Shown here one piece after another: positions 43,200 through 54,481 of a stretch of DNA of 64,000 nucleotides. Positions within the stretch are counted from its first letter, which is position 1, and the number at the start of each line of letters is the position of its first letter. The translations under genes and the position numbers were made by a program. This stretch comes from Heloderma charlesbogerti (lineage: Eukaryota > Chordata > Lepidosauria > Squamata > Helodermatidae), in the NCBI GenBank assembly GCA_026122225.1, contig JANEZZ010002705.1, positions 887,001-951,000 of the forward strand, given 5' to 3'. A model generated the notes under the pieces. The model worked only from the letters and a program-made list of their open reading frames with translations. It was not told the DNA's origin and ran no database searches.

Positions 43200-43929
43200 T
43201 TCCACACTGACACATACTGATCCTATCAACGGTGGTGTAGTAGTGGAACCAGGGTTCACAGGGATGCAGCAGCAGCCCTTTTTTATTAGCAGGGATGCTG
43301 ATGACATCTCTCCCCCACCCAATTCTCTGTTCCCTCTCTGCTTGTCTGCAGTCCTTACAGTAGCTGGGGAGGGGGTGAATTGTCCCAGCAACAAGATATT
43401 TTTCCCTGCTTTAGTGCAAAGTATTTGGGGGTGGCTTGATCTCAAATGGGTCATGGACCTGCTCCTCGCAGATGGAAACTCCTAGAAATGCCCTAACCCC
43501 AGCACCAGCTTGTCTTGCTGAAAGGGGGGGGGGATATTGTGGGTGGGTGGCGAGAGATAACATGGGTGCCAGTCATTGGCACACCCAGTGGCACCACCAA
43601 GCAGGGAGGGGCAGGCAGAGTTGCTTTAAGCTCTGCCCGCCTCCCAACCAAAGCTCTCTCACTCACTTGGCTCTCTCCCACCCTCCCTTAAGCAGTGTGG
43701 GTTTTCACCGGTTGCCCTATTGGGAGCCATGTAGGAATTTTGGGGTCCCAGTCTAATTGGCCTTCTACTGTGAGTCTTTTTGTCTACTTCACACTGTTAT
43801 TGGGGTAGGATGCGTCCCATAGGCGAATTAGGTCCAATCATTCATAGGTCACATTTCAGTTGGCAGCTAGGATGGGCAAAAGCAGAAAGAGATTAGGGAT
43901 GGTGTGCATGAAGAGGCACCTTATGGTGA
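43200..43929. other. Unassigned DNA
   Basis: No gene or repeat recognised. Confidence 0.4.
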
Positions 43930-44286
43930 CAGGTGACGCCTGAGGCCCCCTGAATGGGTTGTGCAGCTCGGTGGGGAGATAAGGGTTGCCTGGGAGACCA
44001 ACCCTCCTCATTCGCCCAGATGGTGTGCAGCACCGGGAGAGAGTGGCAGGGGAAGGTCTACCTCCCCTAGAAGGGGCAGTCCGGAGGGGTGGTGAGAACA
44101 CCGCCACCCCTCAGGCTGGGTCTGTTTTCGCCCAAAGAAGTGCAAGCTAGTCGCTGACACAGTCAGGTGCCCGTCCTAGGTTCCCCTTTGCAGATATTTT
44201 CAATAAATGTGGCCCAGTTTTCAACCCAAACTTTGTTGTCTGAGTCTTCTTTGACCCATCTCCGCTCGCAACTGGTTTGTTGATAG
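43930..44286 (+). mobile_element. LTR-like fragment with polyadenylation signal
   Basis: AATAAA at 44202-44207 is followed by GTGGCCCAGTTTTCAACCCA and CCCATCTCCGCTCGCAACTG, like an R/U5 of an endogenous retroelement. It resumes beyond the hAT insertion at 45108. No gag, pol or env frame, and no fixed ends. Confidence 0.4.
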
Positions 44287-45099
44287 TAGGGATGTACGAA
44301 ATTGCCCTTACCTGTCTCCGCTGGGTTCCGCTGGGGGGGGGGAGGCGCTCCATCCCTCCCCCCGGAATCCTGGCCGGCCAGCTCCGCTCCACAGGGATTC
44401 AGCAGAGCCGCCGGCTGGCTCCGCCAGCAGCCGGACATCCGGTCGCTGGCTAGCAGAGAAGCAAATGGTGGCGGCCGTAGCCACCGCCGTTTGCATCCCT
44501 GTAGTCAGCCATGATAGGCTACGTAAATCTTTACATAGCCTATCACGTCTGACTTAAAAAAAAAAAAAACACGTGCATACGCAAATGGAAGCTATTTGCA
44601 TTCCCCCTTATTTCCGCCGTCTTAGTCTATGTAAATATTTACATAGACTAAGACAGGCCAAAATAAGGAACGCAAATGGCGGCGGCCGTAGCCACCGCCA
44701 TTTGCGTACGCGCATTTTTGTTTTTTAAAAAAAAGTCAGACGTGATAGGCTACATAAAGATTTACGTAGCCTATCATGTCGTGTTTTTTTTAACCTAGCC
44801 ATGATAGGCTATGTAAATCTTTATGTAGCCTATCACGTCTTTTTTCTTTCTTTTTTTAACACTGGAAATGGCGGCGGCAGCAGCCGGTCGGAAGACCGGC
44901 TGCCGCCACCGCCGCCGCCGCCACAGCCTCCACCGGAGCCGCCGCCGCCCATAAGATCCGCCCCAGGTGAGTCTCATCCCAGGGGGGATCCGCGGAGTGG
45001 CGGGTGGGTAGCAGGCCGTTCCGACACAGAGTTCGGGGGGCCGAATGCACTGGCATTCGGCCTCACCAAGATCCGTGGCAGAATTCTCTGCCATCCCTA
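44287..45099. mobile_element. hAT palindrome-array element, complete
   Basis: Ends TAGGGATGTACGAAATTGCC and ATTCTCTGCCATCCCTA. Perfect target duplication GTTGATAG (44279-44286, 45100-45107). Modules in order: C-run arm, GC-type (44460-44500), AT-type (44511-44548), GC-type (44580-44606), TAGTCTATGTAAATATTTAC palindrome (44627-44660), GC-type (44670-44708), AT-type (44738-44780 and 44801-44840). A GC-rich block with CGGTCGGAAGACCGGC and CAGGTGAG (44964) closes it. No transposase. Confidence 0.92.
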
Positions 45100-45107
45100 G
45101 TTGATAG

Positions 45108-45345
45108 CAACCACCGCAGCAGCCTGCACATTTGGACTTTTGGCTATGGGGATTGCCATGAAGAGTACCTGCAGTTCAGAATTGACCACTACACCATGCC
45201 CTATCTCTGCAATGGCTTCCACAGTGTAAGAACGCAGATTCATTCCTGCCTTGGCCTGTGGATTCAGGCTTGCTTTACACTGCAGGCAGATCTCTTTGTT
45301 TGTCGCTGTCACTGAACCCCCTGTATCTGTCTCGCACATGCATAG
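45108..45345. other. Unexplained coding-like segment
   Basis: Open in two frames: plus 45106-45316 and minus 45339-45108, the latter reading GMNLRSYTVEAIAEIGHGVV and ELQVLFMAIPIAKSP. I do not recognise either. It may belong to the LTR-like element at 43930. No exon boundaries are evident. Confidence 0.3.
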
Positions 45346-45626
45346 AGTTTAATCAGGGAGGAACGGATGGTGTAAAATCCACTCCATCTATGTTTCACAG
45401 ATTCTCAGGCACCTTTTGCACCATAGTCAGATCACAGACGGATGCTTTTTTTCTTTTTGTCATGCAGAAAAATACGCCAATCAGAGCTTTCACTACAATT
45501 TACATAATTTACCTTAGTACACAACATTTAGCGTACTGTCCCCCATTCCATTCAACTTTTCCTCAGCAGAAACATGTATATTTTCCTATGAATAAATTTG
45601 TGTAAATTTTGGGAAAGTTGGGGAAT

Positions 45627-47042
45627 TAGGGATGGACGAACATCCCTTACCTTATCCCGCAGCTTGCTTCGCGGTGCGGGGGAGGCGCTCCGTTTCTCCC
45701 CCCGAAATTCTGGGCGGGGTGGGAAGAGCCCCATCCCTCCCTGCCGAAATTCTGGCTGGGGGGGCGGTGCCCCGTCCCTCCGGCTGCAAATCTCGTCTCC
45801 TGCCGGGACGCAAATGACAGCGGCCGTAGCCACCGCCGTTTGCGTCCCTGCAGTCAGCCATGATAGGCTACATAAACCCTTACGTAGCCTATCACAGCTG
45901 ACTTTGGAAAAAAAAAAAAGCATGTATGCAAATGGCGGCGCCCATGGGCACCGCTATTTGCGTTCCTTATTTGGGCACGTGTAGTCTACGTAAACATTTA
46001 CGTAGACTACGGCGAAAATAAGGGCAACGCTATTGTCAAGGGCTCCTTGGAGGGCTCTCTCAGTCTAATCCAGTAGCCAAGTCCAGATGCAGACAAAGGG
46101 ATTCTTTTCAAAGCTTTATTCTTCTTTTACAACTTACAACTCTACAGGTAGCAACTAGAGCTGAGCAGCAGCATCCCTATGCTCTAAGTTGGAACAGTTG
46201 GTCCCTGTTTGAAAAGCAATTACTGGCAGACCCCTGAATATAAGGACTAGGGAGAATCCCTCCCCTTTTCCCTTGGATCCTCTGGGCGCAACCGTTCTTT
46301 GAGCACCAACCGGGCGCTACGCCTCCTTTCCGCGCTCTCCATTTGGCGCCGTTCTCTGTGTCTGCGCCGCGCATCCAACCAGTCTTCTATCGGTGCTGGG
46401 TCACTCCCTGGACTGCTTTCTAATCTAGGAATGTGGGTGGGAGGAAACTCTGTCAGCTGCAGGCCCTGGGAAAAAGGGGCGTGCTCCTCTCCCAGGTGCG
46501 ACTGCTCTTCCTCCGAATCAGAACTACTCTGGGATTCTATGGGCTCAGTGTCCACCCTGACATCGATTTGCGTTGCCCTTATTTTCACCGTAGTCTACAT
46601 AAATATTTTACGTAGACTACACGTGCCCAAATGAGGAACACAAATGGTGGCGCCCATGAGCGCCGCCATTTGCCTACGCTCTTTTTTTTCCCCAAAAAAG
46701 TCAGCCATTATAGGCTATGTAAGGATTTGCGTAGCCTATCACGGTGTTTTTTGAAAATCTAGTCGTGATAGGCTATGTAAATCTTTACGTAGCCTATCAC
46801 GTTTGTTGTTGTTGTTGTTTTTTCACCTTGGAAATGGCGGCGGTGGCAGCTGGTCAGAAGACCGTCCGCCGCCGCTGAACCGCCGCCGGGAGCTGCCAGC
46901 GCCAGGGACATTCTACAAAGGTAAGTCCCATTCCGGGGGGGTGGCAGGGGGTGGCGGACCGTTTCTCCACCAATTTCGGGGGGCTGGATGCATTGGCATT
47001 CGGCCTCCCAGAGATTCGTGGAGAAATTCTCCGACATCCCTA
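45627..47042. mobile_element. hAT palindrome-array element, middle layer
   Basis: Ends TAGGGATGGACGAACATCCC and TTCTCCGACATCCCTA. Modules: GC-type 45810-45847, AT-type 45858-45897, GC-type 45925-45962, TAGTCTACGTAAACATTTAC palindrome 45981-46013, then after the LTR the mirrored set to 46803 and a GC-rich block with AAAGGTAAGT (46917). The 8-bp flanks TGGGGAAT and GAAAAAAA do not match, unlike other copies. Confidence 0.85.
46034..46562 (-). mobile_element. Solo LTR, minus strand
   Basis: Bounded by TGTCA...TGACA ends (TGTCAGGGTGGACACTG at the 5' side). Contains a TATA-like CCTTATATTCAGG (about 46236) and AATAAAGC (46114-46121) near the R/U5 side, in the right order on the minus strand. No internal retroviral genes flank it, so it is a solo LTR. 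The 113-codon frame starting at 46588 runs across the LTR/hAT junction and is not a gene. No clear 4-6 bp target duplication (GCTAT / TCGAT). Confidence 0.8.
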
Positions 47043-47177
47043 GAAAAAAATCTGAAAGTCCACAGACTCTGTGTGGCCTGAGAGGGTCGCTCTGCAGCTG
47101 ATTCCACAGGTTAGATTCTTAGAAATCCAAGCTCATTTTAGTCCATGTCTGATTTCTCCAGCATCCCTAAGTTTAAT

Positions 47178-47394
47178 TACTTGACTCCACTTTTTTTCCT
47201 ATGAACAGTTCATAGCATGGGCCACCTTCTCTGCCCTTTCGTTCTCCTTGGCATAGCAAGCCTTGTGTTCATTTCCTTTCTCTCTGGCACAATGGGATGT
47301 CTTCTTGAACTGTCTCCTTGTGACACCTCAAAAACCCACTCACATTTTCTGTCTGTCGGGGGGGGTAGCATTTGTGATGCTGGGACATTGTGTG
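47178..47394. other. Unassigned DNA
   Basis: No gene or repeat recognised. Confidence 0.35.
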
Positions 47395-47526
47395 TTGGAT
47401 CCAGATGTAGCCATTCATAGAGTAGTCCTACTGAAATCAATGGCATTTTTTTAGTCATGGCTAACTTAAGTCCCATTGATTTCAGTGAGGCTACTCTAAG
47501 AATGACTAAGTCTGGATCCAGCCCTA
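47395..47526. repeat. GGATCCAGACTTAGTCAT palindromic repeat
   Basis: TTGGATCCAGATGTAGCCAT at the left mirrors ATGACTAAGTCTGGATCCAG at the right, around CCATTGATTTCAGTG and its complement. Other copies: 54193-54318, 56632-56745 and 60055-60180 (joined to 61500). Confidence 0.75.
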
Positions 47527-48640
47527 TAGGCTTACAAAATGAGCCTGGATGAATTCCTTCATCAATATCTATCATTGATATTATTAGAAATCTGTTCTGA
47601 TTATTTCAGTATGTAAACCAATTTCTATGCCATTTGTGAAAAAGCAAAGTATAACTACTTTAAATGAGTGCTATCTAGACAGAGTCCTTGTGGCAGTATA
47701 CCTGTTCCATATTTCAACATCCTTAGTCTGCAATTGCATGCTTCCCTTTTGAAATATTTCAGTACAGCAATATGCTTATACAAATACAGACTGAGCTTTG
47801 CTATTTTCGGTAGGGACTATAGCCCCTCCCTTATGTTACAAATTTTCATGCACAATGGCGTGTGTCTTGTGCTTTTCAAAAAGCTTTTGCACCCTCCTGG
47901 GCATCGTTTACATAAAAAAAAAAGGAAACTGTAACCCATAAAACAACTTTCAGCCTACTTCCCTTCCAGTGACAGTCAAAGTACTATTTATGGTTATGAT
48001 TATGGTTATGATTATTGTGACTTCAGTGCGGATAAACATAAAGCAAATCAGACATCACTTGGCCTATGGGGCAATGTGAGAACTGACAGTATATCACTCC
48101 CCATCTCCAACATCCAATGTGGAATTCAAACTAGCTATCATCACTGCAGAGAAGAAAAGGGATTGCTAGAGGCACAGATCATGAAATGTTTTCCCTTCTT
48201 CCTTTCCAATTTCCGTAGAAGTGGTACTGAGAAACACATCACACCACATCTTTTCTCTAAAAAAAAAAAAAAAAAACCTTCATTGGCTGCCATTTTGTTT
48301 CCAGTAGGGATGGGGGAGAAATTAGTGTGGTTCACAAATGTCATTAAAGTTCACCCTCTCAAGTGTACGTATTTCTTTATTTATATATTTATTAAAATAC
48401 TTCCATCCCACCCCCCAGTGAAATATTACCAGGGCAGATATACAGTATATATACAACAGAAGCCATTAATTCTTCACCATGCATCACATTCAGAAATTCA
48501 CCCAATTCGCATAAATAATTAGGTAAAGCAGCACTTAAACAAAATATTTGCAACCCAGCATCACACCAGTATAAATCAGCATATTGCATTACCTGCAGTT
48601 ACTGCCAAGAAACCACTTCTTTTAGGAGCACAGATTTTTA
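47527..48640. other. Unassigned AT-rich DNA
   Basis: No gene recognised. A short (GGTTATGATTAT)n run lies at 47990-48016 and an A-run at 48261. Confidence 0.45.
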
Positions 48641-48650
48641 GGACGCAATC

Positions 48651-49085
48651 CTATCGGGATAGGTGGCCACCTCTGAACTTGGAGGAGACCGCCTATCCAA
48701 TGCAGGTCAGGAGAAGCGCAGAGGGGATCATCCCCTCCACACTTCAGCCTCCCTGCATTTGTGGCTAGACAGCCAACTTTGGCTGTCTAGCCACGGGAAG
48801 GCAGAGCAGGGGAAGCGGCTGCCGGATGACACATAGGATGTGTCGTACCAGCATTTCCGCCTTCCCTGCCCTGGAACAACCCCCAGAACACCCCGTTTTC
48901 GATGTTCCTCTTCCGTTTGCAGTGTGCGGGGCCGTTTCAAGCTGCCTGAGAGGCAGAGCAGGAGGGGAGGGGAAGTTCGGTTCTCCGGGAACCAACCTTG
49001 GAGCACAGGCTCTGAGGTCAGTTCCCAGAAACTGATGTATCCTTTGGCCGTCTAGCCGTTGACTAGCGGCCATAGGATTGCTCCT
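48651..49085. repeat. Kolobok-like foldback, about 435 bp
   Basis: Left TTAGGACGCAATCCTATCGG, right GGCCATAGGATTGCTCC-TTTA. Internal inverted repeats TGGCTAGACAGCCAA / TTGGCTGTCTAGCCA. Same family as 17708-18168 and 57727-58146. Confidence 0.6.
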
Positions 49086-49635
49086 TTAGAGAAGTCAGTA
49101 ACATGAACGTCCACTGATGTGATTTATTTATTTGAATGTAAAAAAAACCCAAACGAATGTCATATGCAACATGCAGGGAAAACTACAACAGCCCGAAGAA
49201 CAACATTCCATAACCACAAATCTGCGATTCTTACCAAAAACCTAGAGCAGCCAGCCTGACGCAAGACATTTCAACTCACCTGCACATAGGCTATCAGATT
49301 TACAGTTGCTTCCAGCTGAACAAAGGACACTGACATGCTTGGCAGAAATGGAAACTTCTGGATCTACAGACTCAGAACTCTTAGTCCATATGGACTTAAT
49401 CTGGAGGATAATTCATAAGCATTATATATACCACTAATACCTCTGTGTTATTGTTTTTGTTTTCTCTTTAGGAATTTTTATCTCCCAGCATTCCAAACTG
49501 CCACCTTTGCCACTATTTAACATCACAGCTACTGATGAGGTTGGAAGCTGAAATGTTTAGTTCTAAATATATTTTGAAATTACTCTGTTGTTAGTCTATC
49601 TTTCACACACGCGCGCGTGTGTGTGTGTGTATGTG

Positions 49636-49667
<32 letters not shown>

Positions 49668-50626
49668 TCCACCACTCTGCCATGTTTGTCATGTCTTTTT
49701 ATATTGTAAACCCATGGGCAGAGACTGTTTCGTTTTACTGATTATATGTAAGACTCTCTGGGAGCCTTTTAATAAATGTAAAAAAGGGAATGTAATGAAA
49801 CCCACAGTCAAATTTATAACAAATAGAAATAGACAGATAAAATCACTCATCAACAACAGTGTTCATATCAAATAATGGCAAAAGCCAGTGAATATTAAAA
49901 AGAATAAGACATGTTTACCTGTTTCCTAAAAATGTTCAGCTAATTAATAGGAAGAGGGAGGTTCCAGACACAAGGAGCTTTTCTATATGAGGCTGTGAAT
50001 TGACTGTTAATCCTCTGTATCTACTTTTGGTTTAGTCACAGAACTGAGATCCAAGCACTACATGAGGAGTGTTTCCTCCTTTCCTGCTGTCCTTTAGATG
50101 GCACTGTGATGAATAGCACAAATACACAAATCAAAAATGTGTTTTCTTTCCGTTTTACAATTAAATAGCGCACTGTGCCTGCTCTAAAAAATCTCACTGA
50201 AAGTGTTCCTTAGACACAGAAGTGAAACTGGAGGGTCACGACATCATCTAAAGAACCTGTAAACAACTGCGGGTAGGGAATGAGGAGTGCACAATATATG
50301 TCTCGTATAGAAATGTGGTGCCACAACTGAAGGTGCCACAACTGAATAGGCCTTGCTAGTCATTGTCATTCATGCTTCAGTAGGTGCAGACCTTCTGAGC
50401 AGAATCTATGAAAAAGAGCTTAGTAGTCTAGTGTGTTCATAGGGAATCAGGGAATCAAAGAACCCATGCCCACATTGTCTGGAGCCAAACATTTTAGGTC
50501 AAACCTAGCACTGTGCATTGTGCCGGCAGGGGGCCCTATCATCAGGCAGAGCGAGGAGGCTGATTCAGGGGGCAGATGGTGGGGAGCAGCGGTGAGGTGT
50601 TGGAGGGAAGAGTGGTGTGTCCCACG
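49086..50626. other. Unassigned AT-rich DNA
   Basis: About 1.5 kb without a supported gene; contains the alternating microsatellite at 49604-49667. Confidence 0.45.
49604..49667. repeat. Alternating purine-pyrimidine microsatellite
   Basis: (CA)n(CG)n(TG)n(TA)n(CA)n with no break in alternation over 64 bp; also self-complementary. Confidence 0.95.
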
Positions 50627-50848
50627 CAGTGGAAGCTGGTGGTTCCAATCTCAGTGGGTCTGTGAATCCACTCTGGGTTTCAGTCAGAGCCAGCCAGAAC
50701 TCTAAAGGAGCTATCCAAGGTGCTAAACCTTTTTTGGGTGGATAGGGTCAAACACCTCAGATACCTCCTTTGGAGTTTTGGCTGATTCTGTCTGAAACCC
50801 AGTAAAGTTTTACAGCCCCACCAAAACCAGAGCCACCAGCTTCCACTG
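50627..50848. mobile_element. CAGTGGAGGCTGGTG hAT MITE
   Basis: Ends CAGTGGAAGCTGGTGG and CCAGCTTCCACTG. Flanks GTCCCACG and GTGCCATG match at 6 of 8. Palindromic interior as at 20756. Confidence 0.75.
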
Positions 50849-51219
50849 GTGCCATGAGACCTGCCCTAGCCTAAAGTAGCCTTCTGCCATCAGGTGTTTA
50901 AGTGTTTAAGCACTGGTGTTTAAGTAAGTTTCAGCTGCCGGTCTGCTTAACTTTTATACCTGGAATGAGGGAGGACCAGTGGAATGGTGGACTGCATTTT
51001 GATCTGCAAATTTGGCTTACGGGTCACAGTGCCAGGACTTTGGGATTAGCATGGATGATGACATCATCTGCCACACCCCTGAGGCTTTCCTGTTCCCTCT
51101 GAGATTAGCTGCAATCCTCACAGTAGCTGGTGGAGGGGGGTGGAGTTTCCTATCAGCAAATGATATACACAGTTACCTGTGTTTGGGGGCTCTGCTTGGG
51201 GCCATGGCTGTGGGGACTG
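50849..51219. other. Unassigned DNA
   Basis: No gene or repeat recognised. Confidence 0.4.
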
Positions 51220-51619
51220 TAGGGATGTCAGGGAAATCCATTCAGGGGTGGAGTTCAATGGGTTTTCCTAGGATTGGCCCCCAGACCTTGTTCTGATTTC
51301 TGTTGCAGTACCTGACTTGGTCTCTGGTGAGTCAGGCCAGTTTGCAGATTTTCTGGGTATTTTGTGTTTTGGGAGGGGCCAGGTTCTGCAATTTGCACAA
51401 ATTTCTGAGCAATTTGTACAAATTCGGCCATAATTTCCACAAATTGCTCAAATGTTCATGTAAATTGCAAAGCCTGTGGGAAAAAATGCATTAAACACAT
51501 TCCTGGAGTTCGGGGAAAATCCCACAGCTTGGCTCGGAAATGCAAATCAAGCTCTACTTGTCACAGAATTCCGTCGAGTCAAAAAAGTGAACTGCATTTC
51601 CCAGTGACAGACATCCCTA
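51220..51619. mobile_element. hAT-type MITE, TTGCACAAATT interior
   Basis: Ends TAGGGATGTCAGGGAAATCC and CCAGTGACAGACATCCCTA. Flanks GGGGACTG and AGGGGCTG match at 6 of 8. Interior AATTTGCACAAATTTCTGAG, CAATTTGTACAAATTCGG. Reverse relative of 25143-25892. Confidence 0.78.
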
Positions 51620-51627
51620 AGGGGCTG

Positions 51628-52046
51628 TCATAATATGCACTTGCATGTCAACATTTACCGCTAGACCACTGGAGAGGATTCCAGCTTGTCCTTTGCCTCA
51701 GACAGCAAAATCTTTTGAGCCAGCTCTGATTCACCTGAAGCAAACAGCACAGGATGTAGCTGTAAGCAAGATTTTGATTGCTATAATGCCTTTTTGAGTA
51801 AATATATCAAGATTGCTTTGAGCAACACTATATTTTGTAGGTAAACTTAAGCTGCTGGAAATCTGTAGCTTTGTTTCTGTATTACACAGGCCAAACATTA
51901 TGCTACTCCACTGGTCAGGACACAAATGGGGCACTGCTGAATGTGCTCATTTAACCATCTTGCCATTGGAGACCCTTGGTTTCTATACAAGATCCCTAGT
52001 GCAAATTGTCCCTGACGCATCCATTTCCCAACCCCAGACAACTCAG
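51628..52046. other. Unassigned DNA
   Basis: No gene or repeat recognised. Confidence 0.4.
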
Positions 52047-52736
52047 GAGGGCTGACCAAAAGCATTTTGTGGCTGAGGCAAAGGACAAGATGGTGCCCTC
52101 CCCCATTCCATGTACAAAACCCATCCTGACTGGTAGCTGAATCTTACTTCAGCTCTGGCAATGGGACAGTGTCCTCCACTGCACGTGAGGGCCACAGGTT
52201 AGCTTAGGAAGGACAAGGCAGCCAAGTGCACGGCACAGAAAGTTCTGCCCTGCAATTAGGGATGCTGGAGAAATTCGAGATGGATTAAAATGAGCTCAAA
52301 TTTCTAAGAATCCAACCTGCGGAATCTGCTGCAGAGCCCCCTCCCCCCCCCCAGGCTGTGGGGAGTCTATGGACTTTCGGATGATTTTTTTACTTTCCAC
52401 AAAATTACACATATACATTCATAGGAAAATACATAAGTTTCTGCTGAGGAAACGTTGAATGGAATGGGGGACAATTTGCTACATGTTAGGTACTAAGGAA
52501 AATTATGTAAACATTTGTGTAATCATTTACATATTTTTCCGCACAACAAAAAAAACACATTTGCATCTGTCTGTGGGCGGGTGATGGAACAAAAGGCACC
52601 TGACTATCTGTGAAACACAGACGGAGCGGATTTTACATAGTCTGTACACCCCTACCTGCAACACCGCACTGCTACTCCCCAGCATCGGCCACTTCAGGCA
52701 GCTGCCTCACTCTTCCCAATGGTAGGGCCATCTCTG
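52047..52736. mobile_element. CAGGGCTGGCC hAT MITE, interrupted
   Basis: Ends GAGGGCTGACCAAAAGCATT and TAGGGCCATCTCTG. Perfect target duplication CAACTCAG (52039-52046, 52737-52744). Homologous to 53495-53771. Split by the element at 52257-52654. Confidence 0.87.
52257..52654. mobile_element. hAT MITE inserted in another hAT MITE
   Basis: Ends TAGGGATGCTGGAGAAATTC and CTGTACACCCCTA. Flanks CCTGCAAT and CCTGCAAC match at 7 of 8. Reverse-orientation relative of 13766-14160 and 45354-47169. Confidence 0.87.
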
Positions 52737-52744
52737 CAACTCAG

Positions 52745-53494
52745 GCTAGCTTGCTATTCATCAAAGTGATCCTAGCCCATTGGCCTGAAAAACTGCATGG
52801 ACGAGATCTGTTGACATTGCAAATGTCATGGTGCTCATTCATTCTGTCCCCTACAGTGATTTGTGATCCCTTTGTAGATATATCCCTCTGACAATATGGT
52901 GGGGTTAACAACATATTTTTACAAGATTACATCCTTCTTTCAGCAGAAGAGTCTCAAGTGTCCTCCACTTCTCAGCACAAATCATTCCTTGTGCTTTCTT
53001 TGGGCATTCCCCCCTTCGATAGATTATACATATATATGAGTTCTGAAGGATAGTGCCAACTCACTTATACAAAGTAGACTTCCCATACATCGACTCAATG
53101 ACCATGCATCACAGGGAACTGAACACAGTGATGATATCTCTTCACACTTTTTGTAATGTCAGATGCTCAGCACAGAGACCAGATTACAGTTGTGTCTCTT
53201 CTAAAAGATTGGGGGGGGCAGCAATCACACACATATGTTAATTCATGAAAATCTATGCAAATGTTAACATCCTGAAGAGGCAGAGTTAAAAGTAAAACTG
53301 AGCTAACATTTCTTAGTAGACTTTTTTCCTGTGAAATGTTTTCTCTTTTTCCCCTGTTTCTCAACTTTCTAGGAAAAAGATGGCCACAGGGCAGATAGTG
53401 AATATTCCCCACTTTTTTCTTTCTTTTTCCTTTTGTGAATGCAATTTTTTTCCCTGCACAATGCTCTGGAAGGAAGCAAACTGGAGGCCATTGT
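52745..53494. other. Unassigned DNA
   Basis: No gene or repeat recognised. Confidence 0.4.
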
Positions 53495-53771
53495 CAGGGC
53501 TGGCCCAAGACATTTTGCTGCCTGAGATGAAGAACAAGATGGCACCTTCTCCCATTCCATGCACAAAAGCTGATTAGCCTGTTGTGTTTCTTCTTCAACA
53601 CTGGTGATGGAACAGCATCCTCCATTGAACCTGAAGGCATCAGGCTAACTTAATGAGCTTCGGGCAGGCCGTAAAGCACACAGCTCTCTCCTCCAACACC
53701 TTGCTGCCACCTCCCAGCATCTGCTGCCTGGGGTGACTGCTTTCTCCTGCCTAATAGTAGGGCCAATCCTG
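53495..53771. mobile_element. CAGGGCTGGCCCAAGAC hAT MITE
   Basis: Ends CAGGGCTGGCCCAAGACATT and TAGGGCCAATCCTG. Flanks GCCATTGT and GGCATTGT match at 7 of 8. Confidence 0.82.
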
Positions 53772-53779
53772 GGCATTGT

Positions 53780-54192
53780 GGAGGGTGAAATATGATGGCC
53801 AGGCGGCCAACACAGTTGGTGCTGCCATCACTTGCAATGGCAGCAAAACCAAAGCAAGCAAACAAAAATTCTTAGGAAGAAAGACAGAAGGTGTGCTGCT
53901 CCCACTATGGATGGTGAGTCCCATCCTCAAGAAACAATCGAAGAATCTCCCTACCCCCACCCAAGAGCAATTCAGCAAAATGTCCCCCCCCCTTTATCTG
54001 CCCATAAACATGGTGGAGAATGTCAAGAGGCCATTTGTGCACAGCTGTAGTTAAAACTGACCCAGGAATTAGAGCTGCAACAATTAGTCCATTAATCAGT
54101 TAGATAAATTGATTCAAAAACTCTTGATGGATTCAAAAAAAAGTTCCCATGATTAATCAGGCAGCAAATTTTTTAAAGGGTGTTATTAGCCT
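53780..54192. other. Unassigned DNA
   Basis: No gene or repeat recognised. Confidence 0.4.
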
Positions 54193-54318
54193 TAATAGGT
54201 TGGTTCCAGACTTCATCATGCTTAGAAAAAATCAATGGGACAGACTTAAATTAGTGATGTTTAACCCAACTCCATTGATTTCAGTGGCTCAACTCTAAGT
54301 ATGACTAAGTCTGGAATG
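54193..54318. repeat. GGATCCAGACTTAGTCAT palindromic repeat
   Basis: GGTTGGTTCCAGACTTCATC / GTATGACTAAGTCTGGAATG around CATTGATTTCAGTGG. Diverged copy. Confidence 0.65.
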
Positions 54319-54339
54319 TTTTTTAACTGTTAAATGATT

Positions 54340-54413
54340 GACTTTTTGTAAGCCACCCTGAACTCTTTGGAGATAAGACAGGGTATAAATGTTATAAAAT
54401 AAATAAATAACAT
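54340..54413 (+). mobile_element. LINE/SINE 3' tail
   Basis: GTAAGCCACCCTGAACTCTT, GATAAGACAGGGTATAAATG and (ATAA)n, a LINE-type 3' terminus. Confidence 0.5.
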
Positions 54414-54481
54414 GCTTACAAAAGTCACCATCTTAGAACAGGCATCACTTCTCCTCTGCCACACAGGAAGGAATACCTTGT

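Larger units (their letters stand above)
45354..47169. mobile_element. Outer hAT MITE of a three-layer nest
   Basis: Ends CAGGGAGGAACGGATGGTGT and TTTCTCCAGCATCCCTA. Perfect target duplication AGTTTAAT (45346-45353, 47170-47177). Sequence matches 13766-14160 and (reversed) 52257-52654. It is split by the element at 45627-47042. Confidence 0.9.

Noticed and set aside
46247..46588. 113-codon minus frame with an acidic start
   Set aside because: It begins in the hAT palindrome and crosses into the solo LTR, so it cannot be a gene as written.
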